64,000 nucleotides of DNA. Source: Sandaracinus sp. GTDB lineage: Bacteria > Myxococcota_A > Polyangia > Polyangiales > Houyiibacteriaceae. This document shows positions 1 through 9,018 of the stretch, in pieces (within the stretch, counting starts at the first letter, position 1; each line of letters starts with the position of its first letter). Location: assembly GCA_002699025.1 (NCBI GenBank), contig PABA01000112.1:1-64000 (forward strand), read 5' to 3'. Under the pieces are notes generated by a model. It was not told where the DNA came from and ran no database searches. It was given only the letters and a program-made list of their open reading frames with translations. A program made the translations under genes and the position numbers.

Positions 1-180
1 CGCGTCACGCCCGACGAGCCCGCCCCGAAGAAGGTCGTCCACCTCCGCCAGCACGCTCGTCGCGACCGCCTCGACCGCGAACGCGCGCGCCAGCAGGCGG
101 AGGCCGAGACCGACGCCGACTCCAGCGAAGCCGCCACGCCGCGGCCCGCCGAGCCCCCGCGCCACAAGCCCGAGAGCTGA
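1..180 (+). CDS. C-terminal tail of a protein starting outside the window
   Basis: The frame is open from the window edge to TGA at 178-180 and encodes the last 59 residues of a protein. The visible part is strongly charged: an Arg/Glu-rich stretch (RRDRLDRERARQQAEAE), then an Asp/Ser/Ala-rich segment and a Pro-rich end (PRHKPES). It looks like a disordered tail with no recognisable domain. It is convergent with the gliding-motility operon that ends at 481. Function cannot be assigned from this piece. Confidence 0.6.
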   Translation, partial: RVTPDEPAPKKVVHLRQHARRDRLDRERARQQAEAETDADSSEAATPRPAEPPRHKPES

Positions 181-480
181 GCCCCCGACAGCCGCTCTCG
201 CGCCCCGCGCGGCCCGACGCCAGGCTCGGGCCGCGCACACCTCCGTCCGTCGCACGCCCCCGAGCACGATTTCGGCCCCTCGCCCCCCTCGAGACCCCCT
301 CGCTTGGCCCCGAACCGGCTCGAGAGCCGCCGTGGCACCGTGCGGTCACCCCCGCCAAGCCGCCCGAGCCCCTCGGGAGCCCACCCCAGGGACCCCCTCC
401 CCCCCTTTACCGGGGAAGGGGCCCCCCGTACCGGGGAAGCCGTTCGGCCCCCTTTCCCGTACTACCGGGGAGGCCTGCCC
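181..480. other. convergent intergenic region without a gene
   Basis: About 300 bases lie between the stop of the plus-strand gene and the stop of the minus-strand operon. I see no coding pattern. The right-hand part is C/G homopolymer-rich and contains three copies of TACCGGGGAAG-like sequence, listed separately. The position fits a region that terminates transcription from both sides, but no classical hairpin plus U-tract is visible. Confidence 0.5.
408..473. repeat. three copies of TACCGGGGARG
   Basis: The 11-mer TACCGGGGAAG occurs at 408-418 and 429-439, and TACCGGGGAGG at 463-473. The spacings are 21 and 34 bases, with runs of C and G between. It lies in the convergent gap just after the gltG-like stop codon. 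It could fold with the surrounding C runs and act as a terminator, or be a small direct-repeat cluster. Confidence 0.6.
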
Positions 481-1836
481 TCAGCCGCCTTGGACGCCGA
501 AGATGAACGGGTACTGCACGCTCACCTCGCCCCCATCGGGGCGCGGGAAGCGCCAGCGCCGCACCTGGCGGACGATGCACCCCTCGACGCGGCTGTTGTT
601 CATCGTCGACCGCGCCACCCGCGCACTCGAGACGGAGCCCTGCAGGTTCACGCGCCACGCGATCTCGATGCGGCCGCGCAGGTTGGGCTGCCGCTGCACC
701 TCGACCTCGTAGCAGTAGCGAATCGCCGCCTGGTTCGCGCGCACGACCCGGTTGATCTGCTCGGCGGACAGGTACCCGTTCACCCGCGCCCGCCCCCGCA
801 TCACGCTCACGCGCACCTCGCGCGCCTTCCGCCCGCGCGCGCCGGCCCCACCGGACCCACGCCCGACGCCGCCGCCACGCCCCGCACCGATGCCGGTCCC
901 GACGCCGCCAGCCCCGAAGAGCCCACCGCCGGGCCCATCGCCCCCGCCGCCCCCGCCGACCCCGAGCAACCCCGCGCCGCCGGACCCGCGCCCGACCCGC
1001 GTCGGCGCATCGCCCATCCCGCCGAGGATGTCGCCCACGTCCGGCACGTCCAGCGCCGCCGCGATCGCGTTCCCCTCGCCGCCGCCGCTCAGCGCCCCGA
1101 GCAGGCCCATGTTCCGCACCTCGGCCGACACCCCATCGGCGACCTCGCCCTGGATGTGCGTGTCCTCGTGCTCGGCGTTCTCCTCACCGACCCGGCCCTC
1201 CTCGCCCTCCATGCGCTCCCCGCCGGTCTCCTCGCGTCCGCGCAGCCCCGGGTCCTCGGTCTCGGTCCCGGTCTCCTCCTGCTGGTACTGCTCGAACAGA
1301 TCCTCCGGCGGCGGCGTCACCAAAAAGCGCGTGACCAGCTCCTCGTTCAGCTCGAACGGGTCGAACTCCCCGCCCCCCGTCCGCTGGTAGTCGAGGAACG
1401 CGATCACCCCGAGGCTCCCGCAGAGCAGGAACGCCAGGAGCACCGCGAACACCAAGCCCAGGTCCACGTTCGCCAGCTGCCGCGGCGGCGGCGCCGCCCC
1501 CCGCACGTGCTGGAAGAAGAGCGCCACCGTCCCGAGCGTCACGACGCCGTAGTCGTCGGGCCCGAGCCGCACCACCCCGTCGAGCTCGGCCACGCGCTTG
1601 CGCTGCCCCCCGATCCACACGTCCCCCCCGAGCCCCGGCGCCACCCGCAGCGCGTACCCGTTCCCATCGGGCGTCAGCACGGTCATCGGCTGATCCCCCG
1701 CCCCCTCGGGCAGCGGGAAGGTCTCACCGAAGGTCACGGGCCGCGGCTCCACCAGGAGCTCGTCCTCCTGGATGGTCTCGTTCCAGAGGAAGGCGACGCG
1801 GAGCGGGCGCTGGGTGGCGGTGACGGCGGTGGCCAT
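481..1836 (-). CDS. gltG: GltG/PglI-like gliding-motility protein (FHA-like, TM, AgmX/PglI C-terminal domain)
   Basis: The 451-residue protein starts at ATG 1834-1836 and has three parts. Residues about 10-115 form a beta-rich FHA-like cytoplasmic domain. One membrane segment follows at about 126-148 (LGLVFAVLLAFLLCG). After an acidic, then Gly-rich, linker there is a C-terminal AgmX/PglI (TonB-like) domain with the paired cysteines of that family (IRYCYEVE and VEGCIVR). In M. xanthus the equivalent GltG/PglI is an inner-membrane protein that reaches through the periplasm in the Glt gliding complex. Here it is the last gene of a seven-gene run, 128 bases after the gltF-like gene. Domain order and neighbours support the assignment. 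Identity with GltG rather than a general AgmX-family paralogue is inferred. Confidence 0.8.
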   Translation of the reverse strand: MATAVTATQRPLRVAFLWNETIQEDELLVEPRPVTFGETFPLPEGAGDQPMTVLTPDGNGYALRVAPGLGGDVWIGGQRKRVAELDGVVRLGPDDYGVVTLGTVALFFQHVRGAAPPPRQLANVDLGLVFAVLLAFLLCGSLGVIAFLDYQRTGGGEFDPFELNEELVTRFLVTPPPEDLFEQYQQEETGTETEDPGLRGREETGGERMEGEEGRVGEENAEHEDTHIQGEVADGVSAEVRNMGLLGALSGGGEGNAIAAALDVPDVGDILGGMGDAPTRVGRGSGGAGLLGVGGGGGGDGPGGGLFGAGGVGTGIGAGRGGGVGRGSGGAGARGRKAREVRVSVMRGRARVNGYLSAEQINRVVRANQAAIRYCYEVEVQRQPNLRGRIEIAWRVNLQGSVSSARVARSTMNNSRVEGCIVRQVRRWRFPRPDGGEVSVQYPFIFGVQGG

Positions 1837-1964
1837 GAAAGGTCGGTCGGTTCGTTCGGTCGAGGAGGAGTCGGGGAGTCGGAAGCCGGTGAGTCGCTGA
1901 GTCGAGGCTCGGACTCCACGCGCCGCGCGAAGTTCCCGGCCTTCCGGTCTGAGACCGCAGCGGG

Positions 1965-2324
1965 CTACATGCCCTTGGCCTTCGTCGATCGTACCAGCTC
2001 GGGCATGAACGACCGGTGGGGCAATTTCGGACGATCGAACTCCGCCCGGAGCCGGTTCAGGAAGTACAGCAGCTGCGGCGACTTCAGCCGGCCGCTGATG
2101 TCGAGCCCGGAGAACCGGAACACCTTCACCTTGGTGTCCCCCTCCTCCACCACGTCGGCCTCGGCGTCGTCGACGACCTCCTCGTCGTCCCCACCGTCCC
2201 CGCTCGAAGGCGGCGCCGCCTCCTCGCGTCCGGCCGGATCCTGCGCCGACGCGACGGCCGCGAAACCGGCGACCGCACCACTCAGAACGACGAGCATCAA
2301 AAGGCGTGAGAGTCGGAGCGTCAC
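1965..2324 (-). CDS. gltF: small secreted protein, GltF-like by position
   Basis: This 119-residue protein has a clear signal peptide ([22 protein letters not shown]), an acidic linker rich in Asp/Glu (about residues 40-62) and a short conserved-looking C-terminal part with [15 protein letters not shown]. It starts at a GTG that overlaps the stop of the upstream TPR gene (GTGA at 2321-2324), so it is translationally coupled. In M. xanthus a small periplasmic protein, GltF, sits between GltE and GltG; size, location and order agree. The sequence has no enzymatic motif. The role as a periplasmic component of the gliding complex is inferred from context. Confidence 0.65.
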   Translation of the reverse strand: MTLRLSRLLMLVVLSGAVAGFAAVASAQDPAGREEAAPPSSGDGGDDEEVVDDAEADVVEEGDTKVKVFRFSGLDISGRLKSPQLLYFLNRLRAEFDRPKLPHRSFMPELVRSTKAKGM

Positions 2325-3487
2325 GGAGGGCCTCCCTGTCGTGGCGGCGGCGGAGCGTTCGGGTCCGGGATGAGCTGCAGGTACTCCTCCGCCTGCTCGC
2401 GCTTCGGGTGACGCCGCGGCGCCGCGTCCAGATAGCGCTGGAACGTCGCCCGCGACTCGGTGCGCTCGTCCACGAACTCGGCCTGCAGCACGGCCAGGTT
2501 GAAGAGCGCGTCGGCGTTCTCCGGATCGGCCTCGAGCACCCGCTCGTACTGCCGCCGCGCCTGCCGATGCTCCCCCTGCCCGCGCAGCGCCGCGCCATAG
2601 GCCACCCGCGCCGCCAGGTCGTCCGGGTGCTGCTCGAGCACGGCCTCGTACTGCGCGACCGCCCCGGCGAAGTCGCCCGCGTGCAAGAGCACCGAGCCCA
2701 TGTTCATGCGCGCCGGCTCGTACGCCGCGTCGAGCGCGATGGCCTGCTCGAACGCCTGGAAGGCCGCCTGCGTGTCCCCCCGGTCGAGCTCCAGCAGCCC
2801 CTGCTCGTTGCGCACCTCGGCCATCAGCCCCGGCGCGTCCTCCGGCGCGAGCTGCACCGCCTTGTCGAGCACCAGCCGCGCCACCTCGTACTGCTCCCGC
2901 GCCCGGTACGCCCGCCCGATCTCGAGCAGCGCCCGGATGTTCTGCGGGTCGCGCACCAGCACCTCGCGCGCCTGCTCGAGCGCCGCGTCATAGCGCTCGT
3001 CCTCGCGCAGCATCACCGCCAGCGCCACCCGCGCGTCGAGGTTCTCCGGGTCGACCTCGAGCAGCGTCTCGAGCCGCTCCGCCGCCGCGCCCTGCTCCCC
3101 GCGCGCGTAGTCCACCTCGGCCGCCGCGAGCAGCGGCTCCGGCGCCCGCGGCTGGATCTGGAGCGCCGCGTCGAAGCTCCCGGCCGCCGCCTCGAGATCC
3201 CCCGCGCGCCGCTGCAGCACGCCGAGGTTGTAGTGCGCCTCCCAGAGGTTCGGGTCGATCTGGATCGCCTTCTGGAAGCGCCGCCGCGCCCGCCGCTGGT
3301 TGCCCCGTCCGGGCCGCCCCATGAAGCGGTTCCCGGCGAGGAACTCCCGCACGGCCGCCGGGTCCGCCGGCGGCAGCTCGGCCAGCGTCTCCGGCTGGTT
3401 GCTCGTGCTCCCGCCGCCGCAGCCGCCCGCCGAGACCGCGAGCGCGGCCAACGTCGACGCGAAAACCACCGCGAGCAGCCGCCTCAC
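2321..3487 (-). CDS. gltE: TPR lipoprotein, GltE/AglT-like
   Basis: This 388-residue protein starts with a lipoprotein signal ([22 protein letters not shown]) whose cysteine is followed by Gly-rich sequence. The rest is a long array of tetratricopeptide repeats, for example [20 protein letters not shown] and [15 protein letters not shown], ending in a Pro-rich tail. The GTG start at 3485-3487 overlaps the stop of the upstream gene, so the order is fixed by coupling. It matches GltE (AglT), the outer-membrane TPR lipoprotein of the M. xanthus gliding complex. TPR lipoproteins are common, so the assignment leans on gene order. Confidence 0.75.
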   Translation of the reverse strand: MRRLLAVVFASTLAALAVSAGGCGGGSTSNQPETLAELPPADPAAVREFLAGNRFMGRPGRGNQRRARRRFQKAIQIDPNLWEAHYNLGVLQRRAGDLEAAAGSFDAALQIQPRAPEPLLAAAEVDYARGEQGAAAERLETLLEVDPENLDARVALAVMLREDERYDAALEQAREVLVRDPQNIRALLEIGRAYRAREQYEVARLVLDKAVQLAPEDAPGLMAEVRNEQGLLELDRGDTQAAFQAFEQAIALDAAYEPARMNMGSVLLHAGDFAGAVAQYEAVLEQHPDDLAARVAYGAALRGQGEHRQARRQYERVLEADPENADALFNLAVLQAEFVDERTESRATFQRYLDAAPRRHPKREQAEEYLQLIPDPNAPPPPRQGGPP

Positions 3488-6400
3488 GACGCGCCCTCCT
3501 CGTCGCCCTGGCCCTCGCCCTCCTCGTCCTCGCCCTCGCTCCGCCGGAGCCCGTCGAGCGGCTCGGGCATCGGCAGCGGCGGCGCCTCCACCAGGTCGCC
3601 CCCGCTCTCCCTCAGCGGCGGGTAAGCGATGTCGTTCAGCCGCGTCAGCGCCTCCCGGAGCTGCGCCGTCCACCGGTTGAAGATGCGCAGCTCGATCGCC
3701 TTCTGGTAGCCGCCCTCGTAGGCCTCGAGCGCCCGCTCCTCCATGGGGATGATGAACATCGCGAGCTGGTCCAGGTACGCCTGCTCCTGCTCCTCGGTCA
3801 GCCCCTCGGGCAGCTCGAACTCGCGCATCGACTCGGCGAAGAGCTCGTAGCTCCGCCCGATCTGATAGAGCGACGCCGTCACCCACTCGGCCACGTTGAA
3901 CTCCACGACGTCCGCGTAGATCAGCGCCGCCCGCTGCAGCAGCTCGGCCTTCCGCTGGAGCCGCCCGCGCAGCCCCTCGCTCGGCCCGGCGATGGCGATC
4001 GCCTCGAACTCCTCGAGCACCGCCTCGCCCTCCAGGTAGCGCGCCTGCGCCGCGAAGTAGAGCCCGTCGCTCAGCCGCCGCCGGTTCCGCTTCCCGAGCC
4101 GCACCGCCGCCGCGAGCGCCCGCGCCGCCGCCTGCTCGTTCCCGGCCCGCGCGAGCACCTGCGCCAGCCGCGTCTGCGCCTCCACCTTCCGGTCGAGGTT
4201 CCGCGCCCGCCGCACGTACGCCCGGTAGGTGTCGGCGGCCTCCTCCCAGTCCTCGTTGCCCTCGTGCGCGCGCCCGATGAAGAAGGCCACGTCGTCCGCG
4301 TTCTCACGCCGCCGGTAGCGCTCCATGTACACGCCGCCGACCTCGATGGCCTCGTCGTAGTCCCCCGCCGTCACCCGCAGGAGCACGGCGTTGTAGAGCG
4401 CCTCGTGGTTCTTCTCCGCCTGCGGGAAGCCCCGCCCGTACGCCTCGTAGAAGCGCGCCGCGTCGCTGAACTGCGCGATCGACTCGTACATCTGCGCGCC
4501 CTCCCACGCGCCCAGCGCCCCCTCCTCCGAGCCCGCGTAGCGCTCGACGAGCAGCGTATAGGCCTCGTCGGCCCCGCCGAGGTCGCCGGCGCGCTGACGC
4601 TCCTTGCCCGCGTTGTAGAGGGCCTGCCGCGCCCGGTCGTCCTCCGGGAACTCCTCCGCCGCGCGCAGGTAGGCGTTGGCCGCCTCCGTGTGCTCGCCCC
4701 GCTCCGCGAGCTGCTCGCCGACCTTGAACATCGCCTGCAGGATCAGCCGGTCGAGGCGCCGCTGGCTCTCCTCGCTCGCGAAGGCCGGCGCGCTCTTCAG
4801 CCGCCGCGCCCAGGTCTCGATGTTCGCGTAGTCGGCGGCGCGGTTGAAGCTGTCGAGGATCAGCTCGCCGGCGGGGTTCGCGTACTCGCTCTCCGGGAAG
4901 CGCTCGAGGAGCTGGCCGAAGAGGCGCACGGCCGGGTCGTAGATGCCGCGGTCGTAGTAGAGGCGGCCCTGGCGGAAGAGGATCTCGGGCAGGTCCGGGT
5001 CGTCGGGGAAGAGCTCGACGTAGAGCTCGATGGCGGTCGAGAACTTCCGATCGTTCGCGGTCTCGCCGCTGCACGGATCGGTGGACGCGAGGGCCTCGCC
5101 GTCTTCGCCCTCTTCGCTCTCCTCGCCCTCTTCGCTCTCCTCGCCCTCGCCGCTCCCTTCGCCCTCGCCCTCGTCGCCCTCCTCGCTCGCCGGCTCGGGC
5201 GCGGCCTCCCCGCCCCCCTCCGCGCAGCGCTCGAGCTGCTCCTCGCGCACCCGCTCGAAGGCGCCGATCGCGTTGTAGAGCGCGTCCCGCGTGTACTCCC
5301 CCTCCGGGTTCCGCCGCGCCGCCGAGAGGTAGGCCTCGCCCGCCTCCGGGTAGGCCTGCAGCCGGTGGAAGAGGATCTCCCCCCGATAGAACTCGATCTC
5401 GTAGGCGTGCTCGTTCTCCTCGAAGTGGTCGAGGTACACGCCGTAGAGCTGCGCCGCCTGCTCGAACTTCGGCCGCTGCTCCTCGCGCTGGCCGATCTCG
5501 TGGTAGCGCATCGCCGTCCGCCGGATCAGCCGCTCGGTCCGCGCGTGCTCCCGCGCCACCCGCTCCGGATCCGCCTGCTGCGCCGCCCAGTTCGTCCCGG
5601 GCGCGTAGCTCGCCGCCAGCGTCTCCATCGCCTCGATGGTCGCCTCCGTGTCGTCCACGTTCGCGTAGGCGCTCGCGATCTGCCGCTGCCACTTCGGCGC
5701 CTCGCGCGCCATCGGGTCCATCTCGAGCAAGAGCACGTAGGCCTCGACGGCCCGCTCGTAGCGCGCCTGGCCCATGAAGGTGTCGCTCAGGCGCTTGAGC
5801 ACGCGCCGCCCATAGCGCTCGCCACCGATCTCCTCGAGGAAGGCGAAGACGTCGGCCGCCGTGTTGTTCTCGTCCTCGATGAAGACCTGGATCAGGTAGT
5901 CGAGCGCCTCGTTCTGCAGCTCCCGGAGCCGCCGCCGCTGCGCCGCGCTCAGCCGCCCGCGCCCGCGCCCCAGATCGAGCACCTGCCGGAAGCGGAGCGC
6001 CGCGTCGTCCGTGCGCCCCATGCGCCACAGACACCAGGCGCTCTTGAAGAGCGAGATGTCGTAGAGCTCGCTCTCGCGGTGCTCCATCACCGCCTCGTAC
6101 TCGCCGAGCGCCCCGGCGAAGTCGACCTCGCCGAAGCGCGCCTCGGCCAGCGCGAAGTGCGCGTCCGGCACGAAGCGGCTCTCGGGGAACTCCCGCAGGA
6201 TGCGCCGGTAGAGGTCGAGGGCCGCGCCGCTCTCGCCCCGCTCCACGTGCGCATAGGCCTTCATGTAGATGACCAGGTCGTAGCGCGGGAAGTCGCGGTG
6301 GCGCGTGAGGATGCGGTCGTAGAGCGCCATGGGCCGCTCGTAGTCCGGCGTCGGCGTCGGCCCGCGGTTCGCCTCGGGCACCTGCTGCCAGGCGGCGAAG

Positions 6401-6858
6401 GCCTGCAGGTACTCGACGCGCGCCTGCTCCCAGACCAGCTCGGCCAGCCGGAGCAGCGCGTCCGGCATCTCCGCGGCCTCCTCCGGCTCCTCGTGTATGA
6501 ACTCCTCGAGCAGGCGGATGGCCTCCGCCCGCCGGAGCTGCACCAGCTCCTCGCGCTCCTGGAGGAGCTGCTGGATGCGCTCGTCCTGGTACTCGCGGGC
6601 GGCCTCCCCGAGCGAGTCGGGGCGCTCCCGGAGGTAGAGGCGCTCCTCGAGGTTCTCCGGCGGCGCGCCCTCGTAGTCCTCGTCCTCGAGGGCCTCGAGC
6701 GCGTCCTCTTCCTCGGCCTCGAGCGAGCGCTCCTCGGCCGGCTCCTGGAAGCGCGAGACCTGCTTGTTGGCCGCGCGGCGCCCGCGCTGGGCGGCGGCCT
6801 CGGAGGACGCGCCGGCGAGGACGGCCAGCGCCGCGAGGAGGGCGAGCGCGCGGCTCAT
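3484..6858 (-). CDS. gltD: large periplasmic TPR protein, GltD/AgmU-like
   Basis: The product is 1124 residues, with a signal peptide (MSRALALLAALAVLAGAS) and helical TPR-type repeats over nearly the whole length. Typical units are YDLVIYMKAYAHVERGESG and RFVPDAHFALAEARFGEVDF. An acidic low-complexity insert of Glu/Gly/Ser lies in the middle (DNA about 5090-5210). The size and TPR content fit GltD (AgmU), a large periplasmic scaffold of the gliding motor. The ATG at 6856-6858 overlaps the stop of the gltC-like gene and the 3' end overlaps the gltE-like start. It is probably exported and acts between the inner and outer membrane parts of the machine. Confidence 0.75.
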   Translation of the reverse strand: MSRALALLAALAVLAGASSEAAAQRGRRAANKQVSRFQEPAEERSLEAEEEDALEALEDEDYEGAPPENLEERLYLRERPDSLGEAAREYQDERIQQLLQEREELVQLRRAEAIRLLEEFIHEEPEEAAEMPDALLRLAELVWEQARVEYLQAFAAWQQVPEANRGPTPTPDYERPMALYDRILTRHRDFPRYDLVIYMKAYAHVERGESGAALDLYRRILREFPESRFVPDAHFALAEARFGEVDFAGALGEYEAVMEHRESELYDISLFKSAWCLWRMGRTDDAALRFRQVLDLGRGRGRLSAAQRRRLRELQNEALDYLIQVFIEDENNTAADVFAFLEEIGGERYGRRVLKRLSDTFMGQARYERAVEAYVLLLEMDPMAREAPKWQRQIASAYANVDDTEATIEAMETLAASYAPGTNWAAQQADPERVAREHARTERLIRRTAMRYHEIGQREEQRPKFEQAAQLYGVYLDHFEENEHAYEIEFYRGEILFHRLQAYPEAGEAYLSAARRNPEGEYTRDALYNAIGAFERVREEQLERCAEGGGEAAPEPASEEGDEGEGEGSGEGEESEEGEESEEGEDGEALASTDPCSGETANDRKFSTAIELYVELFPDDPDLPEILFRQGRLYYDRGIYDPAVRLFGQLLERFPESEYANPAGELILDSFNRAADYANIETWARRLKSAPAFASEESQRRLDRLILQAMFKVGEQLAERGEHTEAANAYLRAAEEFPEDDRARQALYNAGKERQRAGDLGGADEAYTLLVERYAGSEEGALGAWEGAQMYESIAQFSDAARFYEAYGRGFPQAEKNHEALYNAVLLRVTAGDYDEAIEVGGVYMERYRRRENADDVAFFIGRAHEGNEDWEEAADTYRAYVRRARNLDRKVEAQTRLAQVLARAGNEQAAARALAAAVRLGKRNRRRLSDGLYFAAQARYLEGEAVLEEFEAIAIAGPSEGLRGRLQRKAELLQRAALIYADVVEFNVAEWVTASLYQIGRSYELFAESMREFELPEGLTEEQEQAYLDQLAMFIIPMEERALEAYEGGYQKAIELRIFNRWTAQLREALTRLNDIAYPPLRESGGDLVEAPPLPMPEPLDGLRRSEGEDEEGEGQGDEEGAS

Positions 6859-9002
6859 TCCTCCTCCTCCCCACCGTCGTCGGCGTCGTCGTCGCCCGCG
6901 TCCTCGAGCCCCTCGTCGGGCGCCTCGAGGTCCCCATCGGCCTCGTCCTCGAGCTCGTCGAGCGGGATCGTCTCGTCGAACTCGTCGGCCCAGTACTCGC
7001 CCTCGAAGGGCCAGTACTCCTCGTCGTCGCGCAGGAGCCCCTGGATGCGCAGCGGGTCGACGAGCTCGGGCGGGAAGCGCCCGGCGGCGAGCGACTCGAT
7101 CTGGATCTCGATGCGCCGCTTGCTCCCCATCACCGCGTCGATGCGCCCGATGCGCGCCCGCCGGAGCGAGCCACCGAGCCGCTCCCGGAGCGTGCGGAGC
7201 GAGCGGAGCGCGGCCTGGTTCGCCGCCTCCCCGAGCCGCTCCCGCATGGCCCGGATGCGGGCCGGGAAGCGCCGCGCGCGCCGCGCGTCCTCGCGGAGCA
7301 TGCGGCGGACGTCCTGCCCCTCGGCCTCGCCCTCCTCGCCGAAGTCCTCGAAGGCCGCCATGGCCGCGATGGCCTCCCGGAGCTGCGGCGCGAGCTGGTC
7401 GACGCGCTCGGTCAGGCGCCGCATCTCTTGCTCGAGGGGCCGGAGCTGCTCGCGCGTCGCGCCGCCCTCCTGGAGCCGATCGAGCTGCCGCGCCATGCCG
7501 GCGAGGAGCTCCCGCGCCGTCTCCATCTGCGCCCGGAGCTCGTCGGTCTCGCTCGCGTACTGCTCCCGCGCCGCCGCCGCCTGCGGCCGGTCCGCCCCGC
7601 CGAGGCGCGCCGCGAGCCCGCGCAGGTTCTCGGGCAGACGCCCGGCCCGCGCCGCCTCGGCGTCGAGGGTCCGCACCCGCGCGTGGAGCTCGTAGAAGAC
7701 CGGGTCCACGCGGAGGAGCGCGAGCAGGAGCCCCTCGAGGCTCGAGAGGCTCTCCCGCTGCTCGGCGGCCACCTCGTCCTCGCTCAGCCCCTCGCGCTCG
7801 CGCCGCTCGGCCCGGAGCTCGCGCCGCCGCTCCTCGCGCAGGAGCTCCTCGTAGAGGGAGCGCTGCCGCGTGGGGCTCTCGAGGATCCGGTCGATCTGCG
7901 CGACCAGCGGCCCGAAGCGCTCCTGGAAGCGCACGAAGAGCTGGCTCGCCTCCTCGAACTCGCAGCGCCCGAGGTGCACGTAGCCGCGGAGCAGCGTCGC
8001 CTCGTCGGCGAAGGGCGACGCGGGGAAGCGGGCGTCGAGCTGGTCGAGGAGATCGATCGCCGTGTCGTAGTCGCTGCCCTCGTACATGGCGAAGGCCGAC
8101 TCGAAGAGCGCCTCGGCGACCCGCTCGGAGTCGTTGGGGACCTGGAAGTAGTAGTAGAAGGCGTCGTCGCTCCGGCCGCCCTCGTGGGCCACCCGGCCGA
8201 GGGCGAGCCAGGCGAGGTCCTTCACCTGGAAGTAGCGGTCGTCGACGTAGAAGGTGAAGCGCTCCTGATCGCCCGTCGTCGCGATGGAGCAGAAGGCGGC
8301 CTCGGCCGCGTCGAGCTGCTGGCGGCGGGCGGCGATGACGCCGCGGAAGTACTGGGCGTTCGCGAAGAAGCGCGAGCGGCGCGTGATCTCGGCGAAGATG
8401 GCCTCGGCCTCGTCGAGCCGGCCGGCGTCGTAGGCGCTCCGCCCACGGACGTAGCGGAGCTCGTTCTCGGCGTCCTCGGGGAGCGCCTCGGCCTCCAGGC
8501 CCATCAGCACCTGCACGCCGGTCGTCAGGTCGCCGCTCTGGAGCGTGACGTCGACGAAGCGGCGGAAGGCGGGCGCGAAGTAAGGGTCCTCGGGGCCGCG
8601 GGCGAGGACACGCTCGAGGTAGCGGGCGGCGCTCCGCAGCGAGCCGAGCTCGGCGAGGGCGGAGGCGAGCAAGAGGTGCGCGCCGGCGTACTCGTCGAGG
8701 CCCTCGAAGTCGCGGAAGCGCGGGCTCTCGGCGATCTCGTAGAGGAGGAGCGCGGCGTCGTCGTGGCGGCCGGCGAAGTAGAGCGACTCGGCGCGGCGCA
8801 CGAGCTCCTGGAGGCGCCGGTCCGAGCCGGTCTCCTCGGCGACGAGGCGCTGGGAGGCGAGGGCGTCCAGGTAGGCGCCGAGGGTCGGGCCCGCCTCCTC
8901 GGCGGCCTCGGTCGACGCGGGCGCCTCGGCCTCCTGCGCCGCGACGGGGGCGGCGGCGAGGGCGAGGGCGAGGAGCGTGGTGGTCGGAGCGGCGCGAAGC
9001 AC
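6855..9002 (-). CDS. gltC: periplasmic TPR/coiled-coil protein, GltC-like
   Basis: This 715-residue protein has a signal peptide (TTTLLALALAAAPVAAQ), TPR-like helical pairs in the first half, and a long Arg/Glu-rich coiled-coil region in the second (about residues 380-620). It ends in a very acidic tail (EGLEDAGDDDADDGGEEEE). It starts at GTG 9000-9002. GltC of M. xanthus is a TPR protein of about this size linked to the outer-membrane proteins GltA and GltB. In M. xanthus gltC sits in a separate cluster from gltD-G; here it lies directly upstream of the gltD-like gene with a coupled overlap. The match rests on length, architecture and neighbours. Confidence 0.65.
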   Translation of the reverse strand: MLRAAPTTTLLALALAAAPVAAQEAEAPASTEAAEEAGPTLGAYLDALASQRLVAEETGSDRRLQELVRRAESLYFAGRHDDAALLLYEIAESPRFRDFEGLDEYAGAHLLLASALAELGSLRSAARYLERVLARGPEDPYFAPAFRRFVDVTLQSGDLTTGVQVLMGLEAEALPEDAENELRYVRGRSAYDAGRLDEAEAIFAEITRRSRFFANAQYFRGVIAARRQQLDAAEAAFCSIATTGDQERFTFYVDDRYFQVKDLAWLALGRVAHEGGRSDDAFYYYFQVPNDSERVAEALFESAFAMYEGSDYDTAIDLLDQLDARFPASPFADEATLLRGYVHLGRCEFEEASQLFVRFQERFGPLVAQIDRILESPTRQRSLYEELLREERRRELRAERREREGLSEDEVAAEQRESLSSLEGLLLALLRVDPVFYELHARVRTLDAEAARAGRLPENLRGLAARLGGADRPQAAAAREQYASETDELRAQMETARELLAGMARQLDRLQEGGATREQLRPLEQEMRRLTERVDQLAPQLREAIAAMAAFEDFGEEGEAEGQDVRRMLREDARRARRFPARIRAMRERLGEAANQAALRSLRTLRERLGGSLRRARIGRIDAVMGSKRRIEIQIESLAAGRFPPELVDPLRIQGLLRDDEEYWPFEGEYWADEFDETIPLDELEDEADGDLEAPDEGLEDAGDDDADDGGEEEE

Positions 9003-9018
9003 GGTTCTCTTCGGCTCC

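Noticed and set aside
304-2373. Long plus-strand open frame opposite gltE-gltG
   Set aside because: It is an antisense shadow caused by high GC. The minus strand carries signal peptide, membrane helix and AgmX/PglI domain in coupled genes.
4264-7695. Plus-strand open frame of over 1100 codons opposite the TPR genes
   Set aside because: The translation is Arg/Leu/Val low-complexity without any domain; the minus strand has TPR proteins with signal peptides.
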